DNA from: Bacteroides sp. CAG:927
Lineage (GTDB): Bacteria > Bacteroidota > Bacteroidia > Bacteroidales > Muribaculaceae
Assembly (NCBI GenBank): GCA_000431155.1
Contig: HF985655.1
Span: 1 to 37,680, forward strand
Direction: 5' to 3'
Length of the DNA: 37,680 bases
A program made the translations under genes and the position numbers. The stretch's first letter is position 1, and the number at the start of each line of letters is the position of its first letter. Below are positions 14,793-23,789 of this stretch, in pieces. Below the pieces are notes generated by a model. It did not search any database and was not told where the DNA came from. It saw only the letters and a program-made list of their open reading frames with translations.

Positions 14793-16379
14793 TTAGTCGG
14801 TAATGGGGTATTTGTGGCGGATGGGATCGTCGTACTGTTCCTGTGCCTGACGCAGAATGTGGCGCATTTGCTTTGTGATTTGTTCTGTGCCCGGCTGACC
14901 GTAGATGTTGTGCATCTCTGTGGGGTCGTTCTGCAGGTCATATAGCTCCCAAGTGTCAATGTCGTTATAAAAATGGATGAGCTTGTAGCGGTCGTTGCGC
15001 ACTCCGTAATGGCGTTTCACCATGTGCTCGGCGGGGTATTCATAGAAATGATAGTAGATCCAGTCGCGCCAATCATCAGGGTGCTCACCCTTGAGCAGCG
15101 GCAGTATGGACACTCCGTGCATGTCTTTGGGTGTCGCTACACCGGCTATGTCAAGGAATGTGGGTCCATAATCGATGTTCTGCACCATTTCAGATATGTC
15201 TCCGCGCGCGTCAAGCCCCTTGGGAAGGTGCATAATAAGCGGAGTATTGAGCGATTCTTCATACATAAAGCGTTTGTCAAACCATCCGTGCTCACCCATG
15301 TAAAAACCTTGGTCGGAGGTATAAACCACCAGCGTGCTGTCGAGCATGTTGTTTGCCTCCAGATAGTCAAGCACACGGCCCACATTGCGGTCAAGGGAAG
15401 CAACAGTTTTGGCGTAGTCGCGCATGTAGCGCTGATATTTCCACTCGGTGAGGTCGTTTCCACTAAGCGAGTCGGCATAGAATTTTTCTATTATGGGGTT
15501 GTAATGCGCATCCCAGCGTGCGCGCTGTGCGGAGTCCATTCGGCCAAGGAAATATTCGTAGTTATGGCGCAGGCGGGTGTCCACTCCGGGATATATCATC
15601 TTGCAGTCATACACTATGTCCATGTCGTGTGGCGAGGCGATGGCCATTTCCTGCTCCTTGGCAGCCTGTCGGCCCGAGTAGTCATCATAGAAGTTTGCAG
15701 GCTTTTCAAACAGTTTGTCCTCGTAAAGGTCAAGGTCGCAGGTGTCGGCCATCCAGTTGCGGTGTATAGCTTTATGATGTATCAGGATGCAGAACGGTTT
15801 TGATTTGTCGCGTCCGTTCTCCATCCAGTCTATAGCCTTGTCGGTAATTATGTTGGTCAGATAACCGTGTTCGGTTATTGTGTCCCCGGACTGCAGTATG
15901 AAGTCGGGGTTGTAGTAGTCGCCTTGGCCCGGAAGTATCTCCCACCTGTCAAACCCGGTGGGAAGAGTATGGAGATGCCATTTGCCGAACAATGCCGTTT
16001 GATAGCCGGCCTTTTGCAGGTATTTGGGGAATGTTGGCTGCGACCCGTCAAAAGGTTTGTCGCTGTTGTCGGGAAATCCGTTGGCATGGCTGTGCTTTCC
16101 GGTCAACATGCATGCGCGTGACGGTCCACTGAGTGAATTTGCCACAAAGCTGTTGACAAATTTCACCCCGTCGTTGGCAATGCGGTCAAGATTGGGGGTG
16201 GATATATGGCGCTTGTCATAGCAGCTCATCATCTGGGCTGTATGGTCATCGGTCATGATATACACTATGTTGTAGGGCTTGTGCTCTGCATTGTTTTGCC
16301 GAGGAGTGCCTGCAGTGGCTTCGGCGACCATAGCGGTGGCAGCTATAGGGATAATAATGTGGGCTGTGGATGGGTTCAT
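14793..16379 (-). CDS. Secreted S1-family sulfatase (Ser-type)
   Basis: This 528-aa enzyme hydrolyses sulfate esters, probably on host or dietary glycans. A signal peptide (about 1-24) is followed by the catalytic domain with metal-site MTDDH (Asp44, Asp45). The active-site signature SGPSR has Ser84, which must be converted to formylglycine by an anaerobic sulfatase-maturating enzyme not encoded here. GKWHLH and YTSDQGFYMGEHGWFDKR are further family motifs, and the C-terminal region YKLIHFYNDIDTWELYDLQNDP is typical. The ATG at 16379 is chosen over the TTG at 16412 because it opens the signal peptide. A -7-like TATATTTG (16400-16407) lies just upstream. Exact substrate subfamily cannot be told by eye. 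Confidence 0.92.
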   Translation of the reverse strand: MNPSTAHIIIPIAATAMVAEATAGTPRQNNAEHKPYNIVYIMTDDHTAQMMSCYDKRHISTPNLDRIANDGVKFVNSFVANSLSGPSRACMLTGKHSHANGFPDNSDKPFDGSQPTFPKYLQKAGYQTALFGKWHLHTLPTGFDRWEILPGQGDYYNPDFILQSGDTITEHGYLTNIITDKAIDWMENGRDKSKPFCILIHHKAIHRNWMADTCDLDLYEDKLFEKPANFYDDYSGRQAAKEQEMAIASPHDMDIVYDCKMIYPGVDTRLRHNYEYFLGRMDSAQRARWDAHYNPIIEKFYADSLSGNDLTEWKYQRYMRDYAKTVASLDRNVGRVLDYLEANNMLDSTLVVYTSDQGFYMGEHGWFDKRFMYEESLNTPLIMHLPKGLDARGDISEMVQNIDYGPTFLDIAGVATPKDMHGVSILPLLKGEHPDDWRDWIYYHFYEYPAEHMVKRHYGVRNDRYKLIHFYNDIDTWELYDLQNDPTEMHNIYGQPGTEQITKQMRHILRQAQEQYDDPIRHKYPITD

Positions 16380-16444
16380 GGCATATAGTTTTGAGAATGC
16401 AAATATAATCAAAAATATGATGCCATGGAGTATGTGGGTGCAAA

Positions 16445-17725
16445 TTAATGTGCAGCAGTGATGGCAGAAGCGATGTCTGACACATTCTCTCCGGCAGGAC
16501 TGCAGAACAGTTGCAGTCCAAATTTCGGAGCTATGGCCACAAGGTGTTCAAAGATCTCGCTTTGCACGGCTTCGTATGCCGTCCATGCCGTGGTAGTGTA
16601 GCAGTAGATCTGCAGGGGGATTCCGTTTGGCCCGGGATCCATGATTCTTACTAAAATCTGCTGGTCGGTGCCGATAAGGGGGTGATGGAGCAGATAATGG
16701 CACATATAGGCCCTAAGCAAGCCAAGGTTGGTGTCGATGCTTCCGTTCACGCATGCCACAGCAGGGTTGTAGAACATGCCTTTGGTCTGTACACGGGTGA
16801 TGAACTCATTCATGCCGGGAAGTGTTTTTACGCTTTTTATCTGCTCAGGCGTGGCGGGTTTCACGCTTTCCACATCTACCAGCATGGAGCGCGATATGAG
16901 CCTGTAACCGCTGTCGCTCATGCCGCGCCAGTTCTGAAATGATGTTGACACCAATGTGTAGGGCGGCAACGTGACTATGGTGTTGTCCCAGTTTTGTACT
17001 TTGACGGCGGTAAGTGACACATCAATGCATATGCCGTTGGCTATAGTGGAGGGCACAACGATCCAGTCTCCGACATGAAGCATGTCGTTTTGCGACAGCT
17101 GTATGCCGGCTACGAATCCTAGTATGCTGTCGCGGAACACCAGCATCAGAGCCGTTGCGAATACTCCTACGCCGGCAAGGAGAGCTGCGGGAGATTTGTC
17201 AAAAATGATGCATAGTCCTATAATCGTGACAATGATCCACACCACTCCTTTAGCCACATTGAGAATCCCCTTAAGCGGCAGATTGCGGGTATTTTCCTTG
17301 CGGTCAAAACGCGTCCAGATGAATGTAAGCACTGCGTTGATGGCAAGGGCAGTGACTATGACGGTGTAGAGCGTGGCCAGAACTTCCAGTACGTGCAGGA
17401 TAAGCGATTTGGGCTGGAACGCAAACGGGAGCAGCCCGAGAAACACCAGCGGAGGTATTATATGGCTGCATTTGGAGAACACACGCTGATGTATCAGATC
17501 GTCACCCATGTCGGTGTGACGCCACCTTACAAGCTGTTGGGTGCCGATAAGTATCAGCTTGCCAAGGAGCCATGATATCAAGAAGGCTACTGCTATTATT
17601 ATGGCCACGTAGAGAATTTCCTCGGTGGTATGATTGCGGCCCAGTCCGATTTTGTCAAGGAATGAGTCGATGTTGCTGAGCAGCCATACGGCAACATCAT
17701 GAGTGGGAATTATATCGGCAAGCAT
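16445..17725 (-). CDS. MscS-family mechanosensitive channel (YbdG/MscM-like)
   Basis: This 426-aa inner-membrane channel probably opens under membrane tension to release solutes. Several hydrophobic helices occupy about residues 38-215. The pore-lining segment (AALLAGVGVFATALMLVFRDSILGF) has the Gly/Ala pattern of MscS TM3 and leads into the beta domain (HVGDWIVVP...NGICIDVSLTAVKVQNWDNTIVTLPPY). The SFQNWRGMSDSGYRLISRSM and DLGLLRAYMCHYLLHHP-like parts resemble the longer YbdG branch. It lies 65 bases upstream of the sulfatase with no terminator between, so read-through is possible. No clear consensus promoter was found upstream. Confidence 0.9.
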   Translation of the reverse strand: MLADIIPTHDVAVWLLSNIDSFLDKIGLGRNHTTEEILYVAIIIAVAFLISWLLGKLILIGTQQLVRWRHTDMGDDLIHQRVFSKCSHIIPPLVFLGLLPFAFQPKSLILHVLEVLATLYTVIVTALAINAVLTFIWTRFDRKENTRNLPLKGILNVAKGVVWIIVTIIGLCIIFDKSPAALLAGVGVFATALMLVFRDSILGFVAGIQLSQNDMLHVGDWIVVPSTIANGICIDVSLTAVKVQNWDNTIVTLPPYTLVSTSFQNWRGMSDSGYRLISRSMLVDVESVKPATPEQIKSVKTLPGMNEFITRVQTKGMFYNPAVACVNGSIDTNLGLLRAYMCHYLLHHPLIGTDQQILVRIMDPGPNGIPLQIYCYTTTAWTAYEAVQSEIFEHLVAIAPKFGLQLFCSPAGENVSDIASAITAAH

Positions 17726-17782
17726 AATGAGTGATGAATTATAGTTTACATTTTAACATCATGTCCGCTCTCTTTGTTCCAT

Positions 17783-17813
17783 AAAAAAAACAGCCCGGTG
17801 TGAAGCCGGGCTG
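17783..17813 (-). terminator. Intrinsic terminator of the GH92 pair
   Basis: An 8-bp stem (CAGCCCGG/CCGGGCTG, 17791-17798 and 17806-17813) with a 7-base loop is followed on the minus strand by eight T. It lies 23 bases past the stop codon. Confidence 0.93.
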
Positions 17814-17835
17814 CTGGACTGTGGATGATATATGT

Positions 17836-20013
17836 TTATTTCTTAGGACCCATTTCCATGATGAGTTCGCCACCCTGCATTATGTCGGAATGCATGATGT
17901 AGGGCTTGTCGTAGGGTTTGCCGTTGAGTTTCACGGAACGTATGTACATGTTTTCAGGCGAATTGTTGACGGTTTTGATTACAAATTTGCCGCCGGGAAC
18001 AGCGAATTCCGCTTCATCCCACATGGGAGAACCAAACCAGTAACGGCCTGAAGCCGGCTCAACCTGATAGAATCCAAGAGACGAGAGTATGTACCATGCT
18101 GACATCTGTCCGGCATCCTCGTTACCTGACATTCCGTCGGGTGCTGCTTTGTAAAGATTGCGGCATACATAGCGCACTTTTTCAGCGGTTTTGTCAGGCT
18201 GACCGAGCATGGAGTAGATGTAGAGAGTATGGTGGCTCGGTTCATTGCCGTGGGCATACTGACCGATAAGGCCTGAAATGTCGGGTGACGCATCGGCGCC
18301 TTCCAGCTGCGAGCTTGCAGTGAAAAGGGAATCAAGTTTGGCAAGCATGTTTTCGCGAGAGCCGAAACATTGTTCCAGACCATCAATATCGTGTGGCACA
18401 AGCCATGTGTATTGCCAAGCATTGCCTTCGCAATAATCATCGGCGCGGTGTTCGGTCTTGAACGGCGAGAACGGTGTGCGCCATGAACCATCGGCCATGC
18501 GTCCACGAATGAAGTGTGTTTCGGGGTCAAAGTAATGACGGTAGGAATGGCTGCGCTCAGTGAATTTGCGCATGGTGGCAGTGTCGCCCATGGCTTCGGC
18601 GGCACGTGCTATTGCAGCATCGGCAATGGCAAACTCCATGTCAAAGGCAATAGCCTCAGTCATTTTGTCGCAAGGGATGTAGCCATATTCCACATGCATA
18701 CCGTAGCCACGCGCGGTGTCGGTAGCGGTTTTGAGCAATGCGGCATAGGCTTTGTCGCGGTCAAGGCCCGGAGCTTGCTTCACAATGGCATCAGCCACAG
18801 CAATTATCCCCGGGTTGCCTACCATACAGTCGGTTTCATTGCCCCAAAGGTGCCAAACCGGGAGGCGTCCCTGCTCATCGGCTATGCGCACCATGGTAGA
18901 TGCGAATTTTCCTGAAAGTTCGGGATTGATGATGGATGTCAGAGGAAGAGCCGCACGATATGTGTCCCAAAGAGAGAATATAGTGTAGTTGGGAGCATTT
19001 TTGTCGCCTTTGTGCACCTTGAGGTCAGCACCGTAATATGATCCGTCAACATCGTTGAATGTGGCAGGCACTATCATTGTGCGATATAGTGCTGAGTAGA
19101 ATTTTGTGCGCTCTATCGAGTCGTTGGTAGTGATTTTGATGCGGCTGAGTTCATCATTCCATGCTTTGTCGGCAGCCTTGCGGGTGGCATCAAAGTCCCA
19201 TCCCGGAAGTTCTGCGGCCATATTGGCTTTGGCACCTTCAATGGATGTGGGCGATATGGCAACCTTCATAAGCACTTGTTCGGCAGAATCGGTGGCAAAC
19301 GAGGCGCGGCCATACATGTTGTTTTCACCCTTTAGCTCCCATGAAGTCATAGGCTTGGAAAGCTCGGCATAGAAATATACTTTTTGGTCTTTTGCCCAGC
19401 CGGTGGAGTAGCGGTAGCCCTGCACATGTGTGGAATCGACAGCCTCAATGTGGGTTTCGGTAGGTTTGTCCCAACATCCGCCGTTCTCAAGGTCAAATAC
19501 TATGGCCGCGGAGTCGGTGGCAGGGAAAGTATAGCGGTGCATGCCCACACGGTTGGTGGCGGTAAGCTCTGCAAGCACGTTGTAACGGCTCAACGGCACG
19601 CTATAATAGCCGGGTACGGAGATTTCTTTTGACCGGTCAGCGTAGCTCCAAAGGCCGCTTCCGGGTATGGAGTCATTGCCTCGGGAATAGGTTACATCTC
19701 CTACCACGGGCATTACGGTGACATCAAACAAATCGCCTATGCCCGTGCCTTCAAGATGGGTGTGGGAGAAACCGATTACGGTGGAATCGCTTTCATGGTA
19801 GCCTGAGCACCAGTCCCATGTCTCCGGCACGCTTGTCGGGCCTAACTGTACCATGCCGTAAGGCACGTTCGCGCCCATGAACACATGCCCATGACCTCCG
19901 GTGCCTATGTGGGTGTCCACGTAGGCGGTGTAGTTTGATGCTTGGTTGTCGGCTTTTTGCGAGCATGCTGCCAACAGTAGAGGAGCGGCCCACAATAAAT
20001 GCTTTGCTTTCAT
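17836..20013 (-). CDS. GH92 alpha-mannosidase, lipoprotein
   Basis: This 725-aa Ca2+-dependent exo-alpha-mannosidase probably releases mannose from N-glycans or fungal mannan. The signal ends in the lipobox LAAC with Cys17, so it is membrane-anchored. The N-terminal beta-sandwich domain contains YVDTHIGTGGHGHVFMGANV and GFSHTHLEGTG. The (alpha/alpha)6 domain contains FSLWDTYRAALPL and WHLWGNETDCMVGNPG. The catalytic region GNEDAGQMSAWYILSSLGFY (about 629-648) holds the acidic pair of the family. It is the second gene of a GH92 pair, 10 bases after the first. Linkage specificity is uncertain; alpha-1,2 is common for family members with this HLWGNET-type segment. Confidence 0.93.
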   Translation of the reverse strand: MKAKHLLWAAPLLLAACSQKADNQASNYTAYVDTHIGTGGHGHVFMGANVPYGMVQLGPTSVPETWDWCSGYHESDSTVIGFSHTHLEGTGIGDLFDVTVMPVVGDVTYSRGNDSIPGSGLWSYADRSKEISVPGYYSVPLSRYNVLAELTATNRVGMHRYTFPATDSAAIVFDLENGGCWDKPTETHIEAVDSTHVQGYRYSTGWAKDQKVYFYAELSKPMTSWELKGENNMYGRASFATDSAEQVLMKVAISPTSIEGAKANMAAELPGWDFDATRKAADKAWNDELSRIKITTNDSIERTKFYSALYRTMIVPATFNDVDGSYYGADLKVHKGDKNAPNYTIFSLWDTYRAALPLTSIINPELSGKFASTMVRIADEQGRLPVWHLWGNETDCMVGNPGIIAVADAIVKQAPGLDRDKAYAALLKTATDTARGYGMHVEYGYIPCDKMTEAIAFDMEFAIADAAIARAAEAMGDTATMRKFTERSHSYRHYFDPETHFIRGRMADGSWRTPFSPFKTEHRADDYCEGNAWQYTWLVPHDIDGLEQCFGSRENMLAKLDSLFTASSQLEGADASPDISGLIGQYAHGNEPSHHTLYIYSMLGQPDKTAEKVRYVCRNLYKAAPDGMSGNEDAGQMSAWYILSSLGFYQVEPASGRYWFGSPMWDEAEFAVPGGKFVIKTVNNSPENMYIRSVKLNGKPYDKPYIMHSDIMQGGELIMEMGPKK

Positions 20014-20023
20014 ATTGATTGGT

Positions 20024-22300
20024 TTACTTTTTTGGTTTGTCTGTCAATTTGAATTTGAGAGTGCCACCCTGCATGAGCCTGTCATGGCTTATGCGGAAAT
20101 CTTTGAGGGGTTTGCCGCCGAGGGTCATTTCACTGATATAGACAGATTCCGGTGACTCTTTTTCCACTTCTATTTGCAGTTTTGTACCGGATGGATCGGT
20201 TATGGTAACGGAATCAAATACCGGAGATGTAAGTGTGTACATCGGCTCTCCTGGGCAGTCGGGGTAGAATCCCATCATAGAGAATATGGCCCATGCTGAC
20301 ATTGTGCCTGTGTCATCATTGCCGGGGATACCGTCGGGTTTGGTGGTGAAATGCTTGGCAAGTAACTCGCGTACCTGTTTCTGTGTACGCCATTCCTCGC
20401 CTTTTACGCGGCTGAAAAGGTAGGGGTAGGCTATGTCGGGTTCGTTGGCCGGGTCGTAGAGACCTTCGTCAAACACCATTTGCAGTTTATCAACAAATTT
20501 CTTGTTGCCTCCCATTAATTTTATCAGTCCGGGCACATCGTGAGGCACGAAGAATGTGTAGTTCCATGCACTTCCTTCATGGAATCCCGGTACCGGCTCA
20601 AAGTTTTCTCCCTGACGGGGATTGAACGGGGTGAGGAACGAGCCATCCTGCATGAGAGGACGCAACGTGCCGCTCTCTTTGGAGTAGTAGTGCCTGTATC
20701 CCTTGGCGCGCTCCGCAAGCTGGCGGGCAAACTCTTTGTCTCCTTTTTGTGCGGCAAGCCATGCCAGAGCATTGTCGGCCACATAGTATTCAAGTGCGTG
20801 TGACACGGAATTGTCGCCGCTGAGATCGGCAGCATGTGTGCCCATGGGAACATAGTGCCGGGTAAGATACGGATCAATGTCGGGGCGCATAAGGTTGCTG
20901 TCGCCGGGAAGGGTGGCAGAGCGTTTCATGGCCTCATAAGCTGCGTCCAAGTCAAAATCCTGAAGCCCCTTGCGCCATGTGTCAACAATTACCGGTATGG
21001 CGGGGTCGCCTTCCATAGTGAATGTTTCACGGCCATAAAGTTCCCATTTGGGGAGCCAGCCCCATTCCTTGCTCATGTCAACCATGGAGCGTACCATGTC
21101 AATCTGCCGTTCGGGATATGCGAGGGTCATGAGCTGATGCACATTGCGGTATGTGTCCCAGAGCGAGAATACTGTGTAGCGCTGATGTCCTTCGGGAACG
21201 GTAAGATTTTCAAATCCTTCCATCTGAGGGTATTGGCCGTTGACATCTGTCAGAATGTTGGGGTGGATGAGCGCGTGATATAGGGCTGTGTAAAATACCT
21301 GTTTCTGCTCATCGGTGCCACCGGTCACGGCAATGCGTCCCAAATCATTACGCCATTGTGTGCGCGCTTCGGCCAGTATTTTGTCAAAATCCTTGCCTTT
21401 CTGCTCTTTTTCAAGATTTTCGCGGGCATTGGCTATAGAGACATATGAAATACCCAGTGACACTTCAATTTGTTCACCCGGCTTGAGGTCGCGGTAGCTC
21501 CACCAGTAACCTATATCATCGCCGCTGAGGTCGCGGCCATACTGTGTATAGAGCTTGTATGTGCCGTCGTCGGGAGTCCATTCGGCTTCCACGCCGGTCA
21601 TTTCGGGTTGCATTTTCCAGTAGCCGCTTGTGGAGGGTTTCTTGCTTACACGTGCCACGAAATATACAGGAAAAACTTTTTGAGGGTTGTAGCAGAAAGT
21701 GCCGAGAAGTTTTGAACCTTCAATTTCAGTATCGCTCACGCGACGCACTGTGGCTCCGCTTTCGTTGGTCAGTCCCTGGCCGAGATTTATCAGAATGTTG
21801 CCGTCGCCGCCCGGGAAAGTGTAACGCTCTACCGCTGAGCGGGCAGTAGCGGTGGCTTCGGTGATAATGTCGTATTTGGAAAGTTTGTTGGTATAATATC
21901 CGGGAGAAGCTTTCTCCTCGGTATAGGCCGAGCCGTATTCCTTGTAGTTGACATTCAGAGGCCCTGTAGTGGCCATGGTGAGCAGGGAACCCATGTCTGG
22001 ACATCCCACGCCGCTCAGTGAGCCATGGGCGTAGCCGGTAAAGAATTTGTTTTTGAATTCATAGGGAGTGGACCACCAGCGGGCATCTTTGTCAAAGACA
22101 TTTGTGTCGGATCCCATCACATTGAACGGTACCACCGACATCATGCCGTTTGGTACAATGGCTCCGGGATTGGTGGTGCCGAAATTGGATGTGCCTACAA
22201 AAGGATTGACCCATAAGGTAGGGTCATCGTGGGTTTCAGCAGCGGATGCGCCGAGCCATAATGTGGCAGCAACCGCAGTGGCTAAATAGCGGAAATTCAT
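20024..22300 (-). CDS. GH92 alpha-mannosidase, secreted
   Basis: This 758-aa GH92 enzyme has a cleavable signal (MNFRYLATAVAATLWLGASA) and no lipobox, so it is probably periplasmic or secreted. Family landmarks are WVNPFVGTSNFGTTNPGAIV, FTGYAHGSLSGVGCPDMG, FSLWDTYRNVHQLMTLAYP and the catalytic GNDDTGTMSAWAIFSMMGFY (about 659-678). The segment PKWELYGRETFTMEGDPA replaces the HLWGNET stretch of its neighbour, suggesting a different linkage or acceptor. It is transcribed first in the pair, from a consensus promoter. The two proteins differ too much for a recent duplication. No SusC/SusD pair or regulator is nearby, so this is not a full utilisation locus. Confidence 0.93.
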   Translation of the reverse strand: MNFRYLATAVAATLWLGASAAETHDDPTLWVNPFVGTSNFGTTNPGAIVPNGMMSVVPFNVMGSDTNVFDKDARWWSTPYEFKNKFFTGYAHGSLSGVGCPDMGSLLTMATTGPLNVNYKEYGSAYTEEKASPGYYTNKLSKYDIITEATATARSAVERYTFPGGDGNILINLGQGLTNESGATVRRVSDTEIEGSKLLGTFCYNPQKVFPVYFVARVSKKPSTSGYWKMQPEMTGVEAEWTPDDGTYKLYTQYGRDLSGDDIGYWWSYRDLKPGEQIEVSLGISYVSIANARENLEKEQKGKDFDKILAEARTQWRNDLGRIAVTGGTDEQKQVFYTALYHALIHPNILTDVNGQYPQMEGFENLTVPEGHQRYTVFSLWDTYRNVHQLMTLAYPERQIDMVRSMVDMSKEWGWLPKWELYGRETFTMEGDPAIPVIVDTWRKGLQDFDLDAAYEAMKRSATLPGDSNLMRPDIDPYLTRHYVPMGTHAADLSGDNSVSHALEYYVADNALAWLAAQKGDKEFARQLAERAKGYRHYYSKESGTLRPLMQDGSFLTPFNPRQGENFEPVPGFHEGSAWNYTFFVPHDVPGLIKLMGGNKKFVDKLQMVFDEGLYDPANEPDIAYPYLFSRVKGEEWRTQKQVRELLAKHFTTKPDGIPGNDDTGTMSAWAIFSMMGFYPDCPGEPMYTLTSPVFDSVTITDPSGTKLQIEVEKESPESVYISEMTLGGKPLKDFRISHDRLMQGGTLKFKLTDKPKK

Positions 22301-22340
22301 AGGGGGCTATATAGTTATGGTATTAGTAATCTTTTAGCTG

Positions 22341-22371
22341 CAAAGATAGGTAACTGTCATGATATTTGCAA
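22341..22371 (-). promoter_or_regulatory. Promoter of the GH92 pair
   Basis: On the minus strand TTG (22369-22371) and TATCTTTG (22341-22348) are exactly 20 bases apart, a perfect consensus. The leader is about 35 bases. Confidence 0.82.
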
Positions 22372-22413
22372 ATTCAATACTGTCATGGTGGCTTGGGCAG
22401 GCATGTAAACAAG

Positions 22414-22448
22414 TATATCCGCTGCTTGCTGATTTAGCGGCGGATATA
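22414..22448 (-). terminator. Hairpin at the end of the oxoacid oxidoreductase operon
   Basis: A 9-bp stem (TATATCCGC/GCGGATATA, 22414-22422 and 22440-22448) has a loop of about 17 bases that can pair further. On the minus strand it is followed by TACTTGTTTAC, a weak T-tract. It begins 29 bases past the gamma-subunit stop codon. Confidence 0.6.
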
Positions 22449-22476
22449 CAGAATATGGATGAGTGTGTTATTGCTG

Positions 22477-23016
22477 TCAGTCTTTTACCAGATCCATACC
22501 ACGGTTTATGGCCTCGCGGTTGAGGGGCAGCAGATGATGGTGACGCTCCGGAAGTGCTTTTTTCAGCCCGGCCATTACGGAGTCAACCGACACTATCGGA
22601 CGAATTTTAAGCAGTGCTCCAAGTACAATCATGTTGTAGGTCTTGGCATTCTTCATCTCAAAAGTGGCATCCATGGCATCAACGCGATAAACATTGATAT
22701 CGGTGCGTTGCGGCATACGGTGAATACCGTAGGAATCGTAGATGAGTGTGCCCCTGGGCTTCACTTTGCTTTCAAATTTGTCAAGGCTCTGCTGATTGAG
22801 GATTACGGCTGTATCGTAGGTGTCAAGTACCGGTGATGAAATTTTGGCATCGCTTAATATCACGGTTACATTTGCAGTACCTCCACGTTGCTCGGGACCG
22901 TATGAGGGCATCCATGTGATTTCAAGGTTGTCCATAAGTCCGGCATAAGCCAGAATTTTGCCCATAGAGAGCACGCCTTGTCCACCGAAACCGGCTATAA
23001 TTATCTCTTCTTTCAT
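22477..23016 (-). CDS. 2-oxoacid:ferredoxin oxidoreductase, gamma subunit
   Basis: This 179-aa subunit belongs to a four-subunit, CoA-dependent 2-oxoacid:ferredoxin oxidoreductase. The start MKEEIIIAGFGGQGVLSMGKIL is the standard gamma-subunit opening. PSYGPEQRGGTANVTVILSD follows, matching the conserved MPSYGPEMRGG-type motif. The frame runs open to 23118 inside the beta gene, but the ATG at 23016 overlaps the beta stop as ATGA, giving translational coupling. The complex oxidises 2-oxoglutarate or branched-chain 2-oxoacids (KOR or VOR); sequence inspection alone cannot separate these. It is the last gene of the operon. Confidence 0.93.
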   Translation of the reverse strand: MKEEIIIAGFGGQGVLSMGKILAYAGLMDNLEITWMPSYGPEQRGGTANVTVILSDAKISSPVLDTYDTAVILNQQSLDKFESKVKPRGTLIYDSYGIHRMPQRTDINVYRVDAMDATFEMKNAKTYNMIVLGALLKIRPIVSVDSVMAGLKKALPERHHHLLPLNREAINRGMDLVKD

Positions 23017-23789
23017 TTGGCAGTGTTTTTGAGGTCGCCCAGCGGGTATGCCGGGAACATGTTTTCTTCCATCCATTTGTTGGCCTTGGCGGGGGTGAGT
23101 TTCCATCCGCTGTTGCATGTGCTCACTATCTCCACCACAGATGTGCCACGGCCTGCAAGTGAGTTCTCAAACGCAGCTTTGATTGCGGCTTTGGCCTTGC
23201 GCACTGCTGCCGGCGTGTGCACAGCCTGGCGTGTTACAAGGCATGTGCCCGGCAACTCGGCCAAAAGGTTGGATATTTTCAGCGGATAACCATTGAGGTC
23301 CACACGGCGTCCGTAGGGCGTGGTGGCGGTGACCATTCCTTCAAGGGTGGTTGGGGCCATCTGACCACCGGTCATGCCGTAAATGGCGTTGTTGATGAAT
23401 ATTATGGCTATGTTTTCACCACGATTGGCAGCGTGGATGGTTTCGGCGGTGCCTATGGCAGCCAAATCGCCGTCGCCCTGATAGGTGAATACCAGTTTGT
23501 CGGGATTTAGTCGATGTGCGGCGGTAGCCACTGCAGGAGCACGGCCATGAGCTGCCTCTATCCAGTCAATGTCGATATAGTTGTAGGCAAAAACGGCACA
23601 CCCCACAGGAGCGATGCCTATGGCTATGTGTTCAGCGCCCATTTCTTCTATTACTTCAGCTACCAGTTTGTGCACTACGCCATGAGAGCATCCGGGGCAA
23701 TAGTGCATATGGTTGTCGTTGAGCAACCGTGGTTTTGCATAAACGCGGTTCTCTTCTTTAATGATGTCTTCGCGGTTCATGATGCTCAT
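23013..23789 (-). CDS. 2-oxoacid:ferredoxin oxidoreductase, beta (thiamine diphosphate) subunit
   Basis: This 258-aa subunit binds thiamine diphosphate and Mg2+. HYCPGCSHGVVHK is the conserved N-terminal Cys motif. The cofactor motif runs YQGDGDLAAIGTAETIHAANR to FINNAIYGMTGGQMAPTT. The end of this motif (NAIYGMTGGQ) is typical of KOR/VOR enzymes rather than of pyruvate oxidoreductase. The start overlaps the alpha gene's stop as ATGA and its own stop overlaps the gamma start the same way. Fixed stoichiometry by coupled translation is implied. Confidence 0.94.
   Translation of the reverse strand: MSIMNREDIIKEENRVYAKPRLLNDNHMHYCPGCSHGVVHKLVAEVIEEMGAEHIAIGIAPVGCAVFAYNYIDIDWIEAAHGRAPAVATAAHRLNPDKLVFTYQGDGDLAAIGTAETIHAANRGENIAIIFINNAIYGMTGGQMAPTTLEGMVTATTPYGRRVDLNGYPLKISNLLAELPGTCLVTRQAVHTPAAVRKAKAAIKAAFENSLAGRGTSVVEIVSTCNSGWKLTPAKANKWMEENMFPAYPLGDLKNTAK

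Noticed and set aside
14973..15803. 276-codon plus-strand ORF opposite the sulfatase
   Set aside because: It is antisense to a gene with a full sulfatase signature and has no family features.
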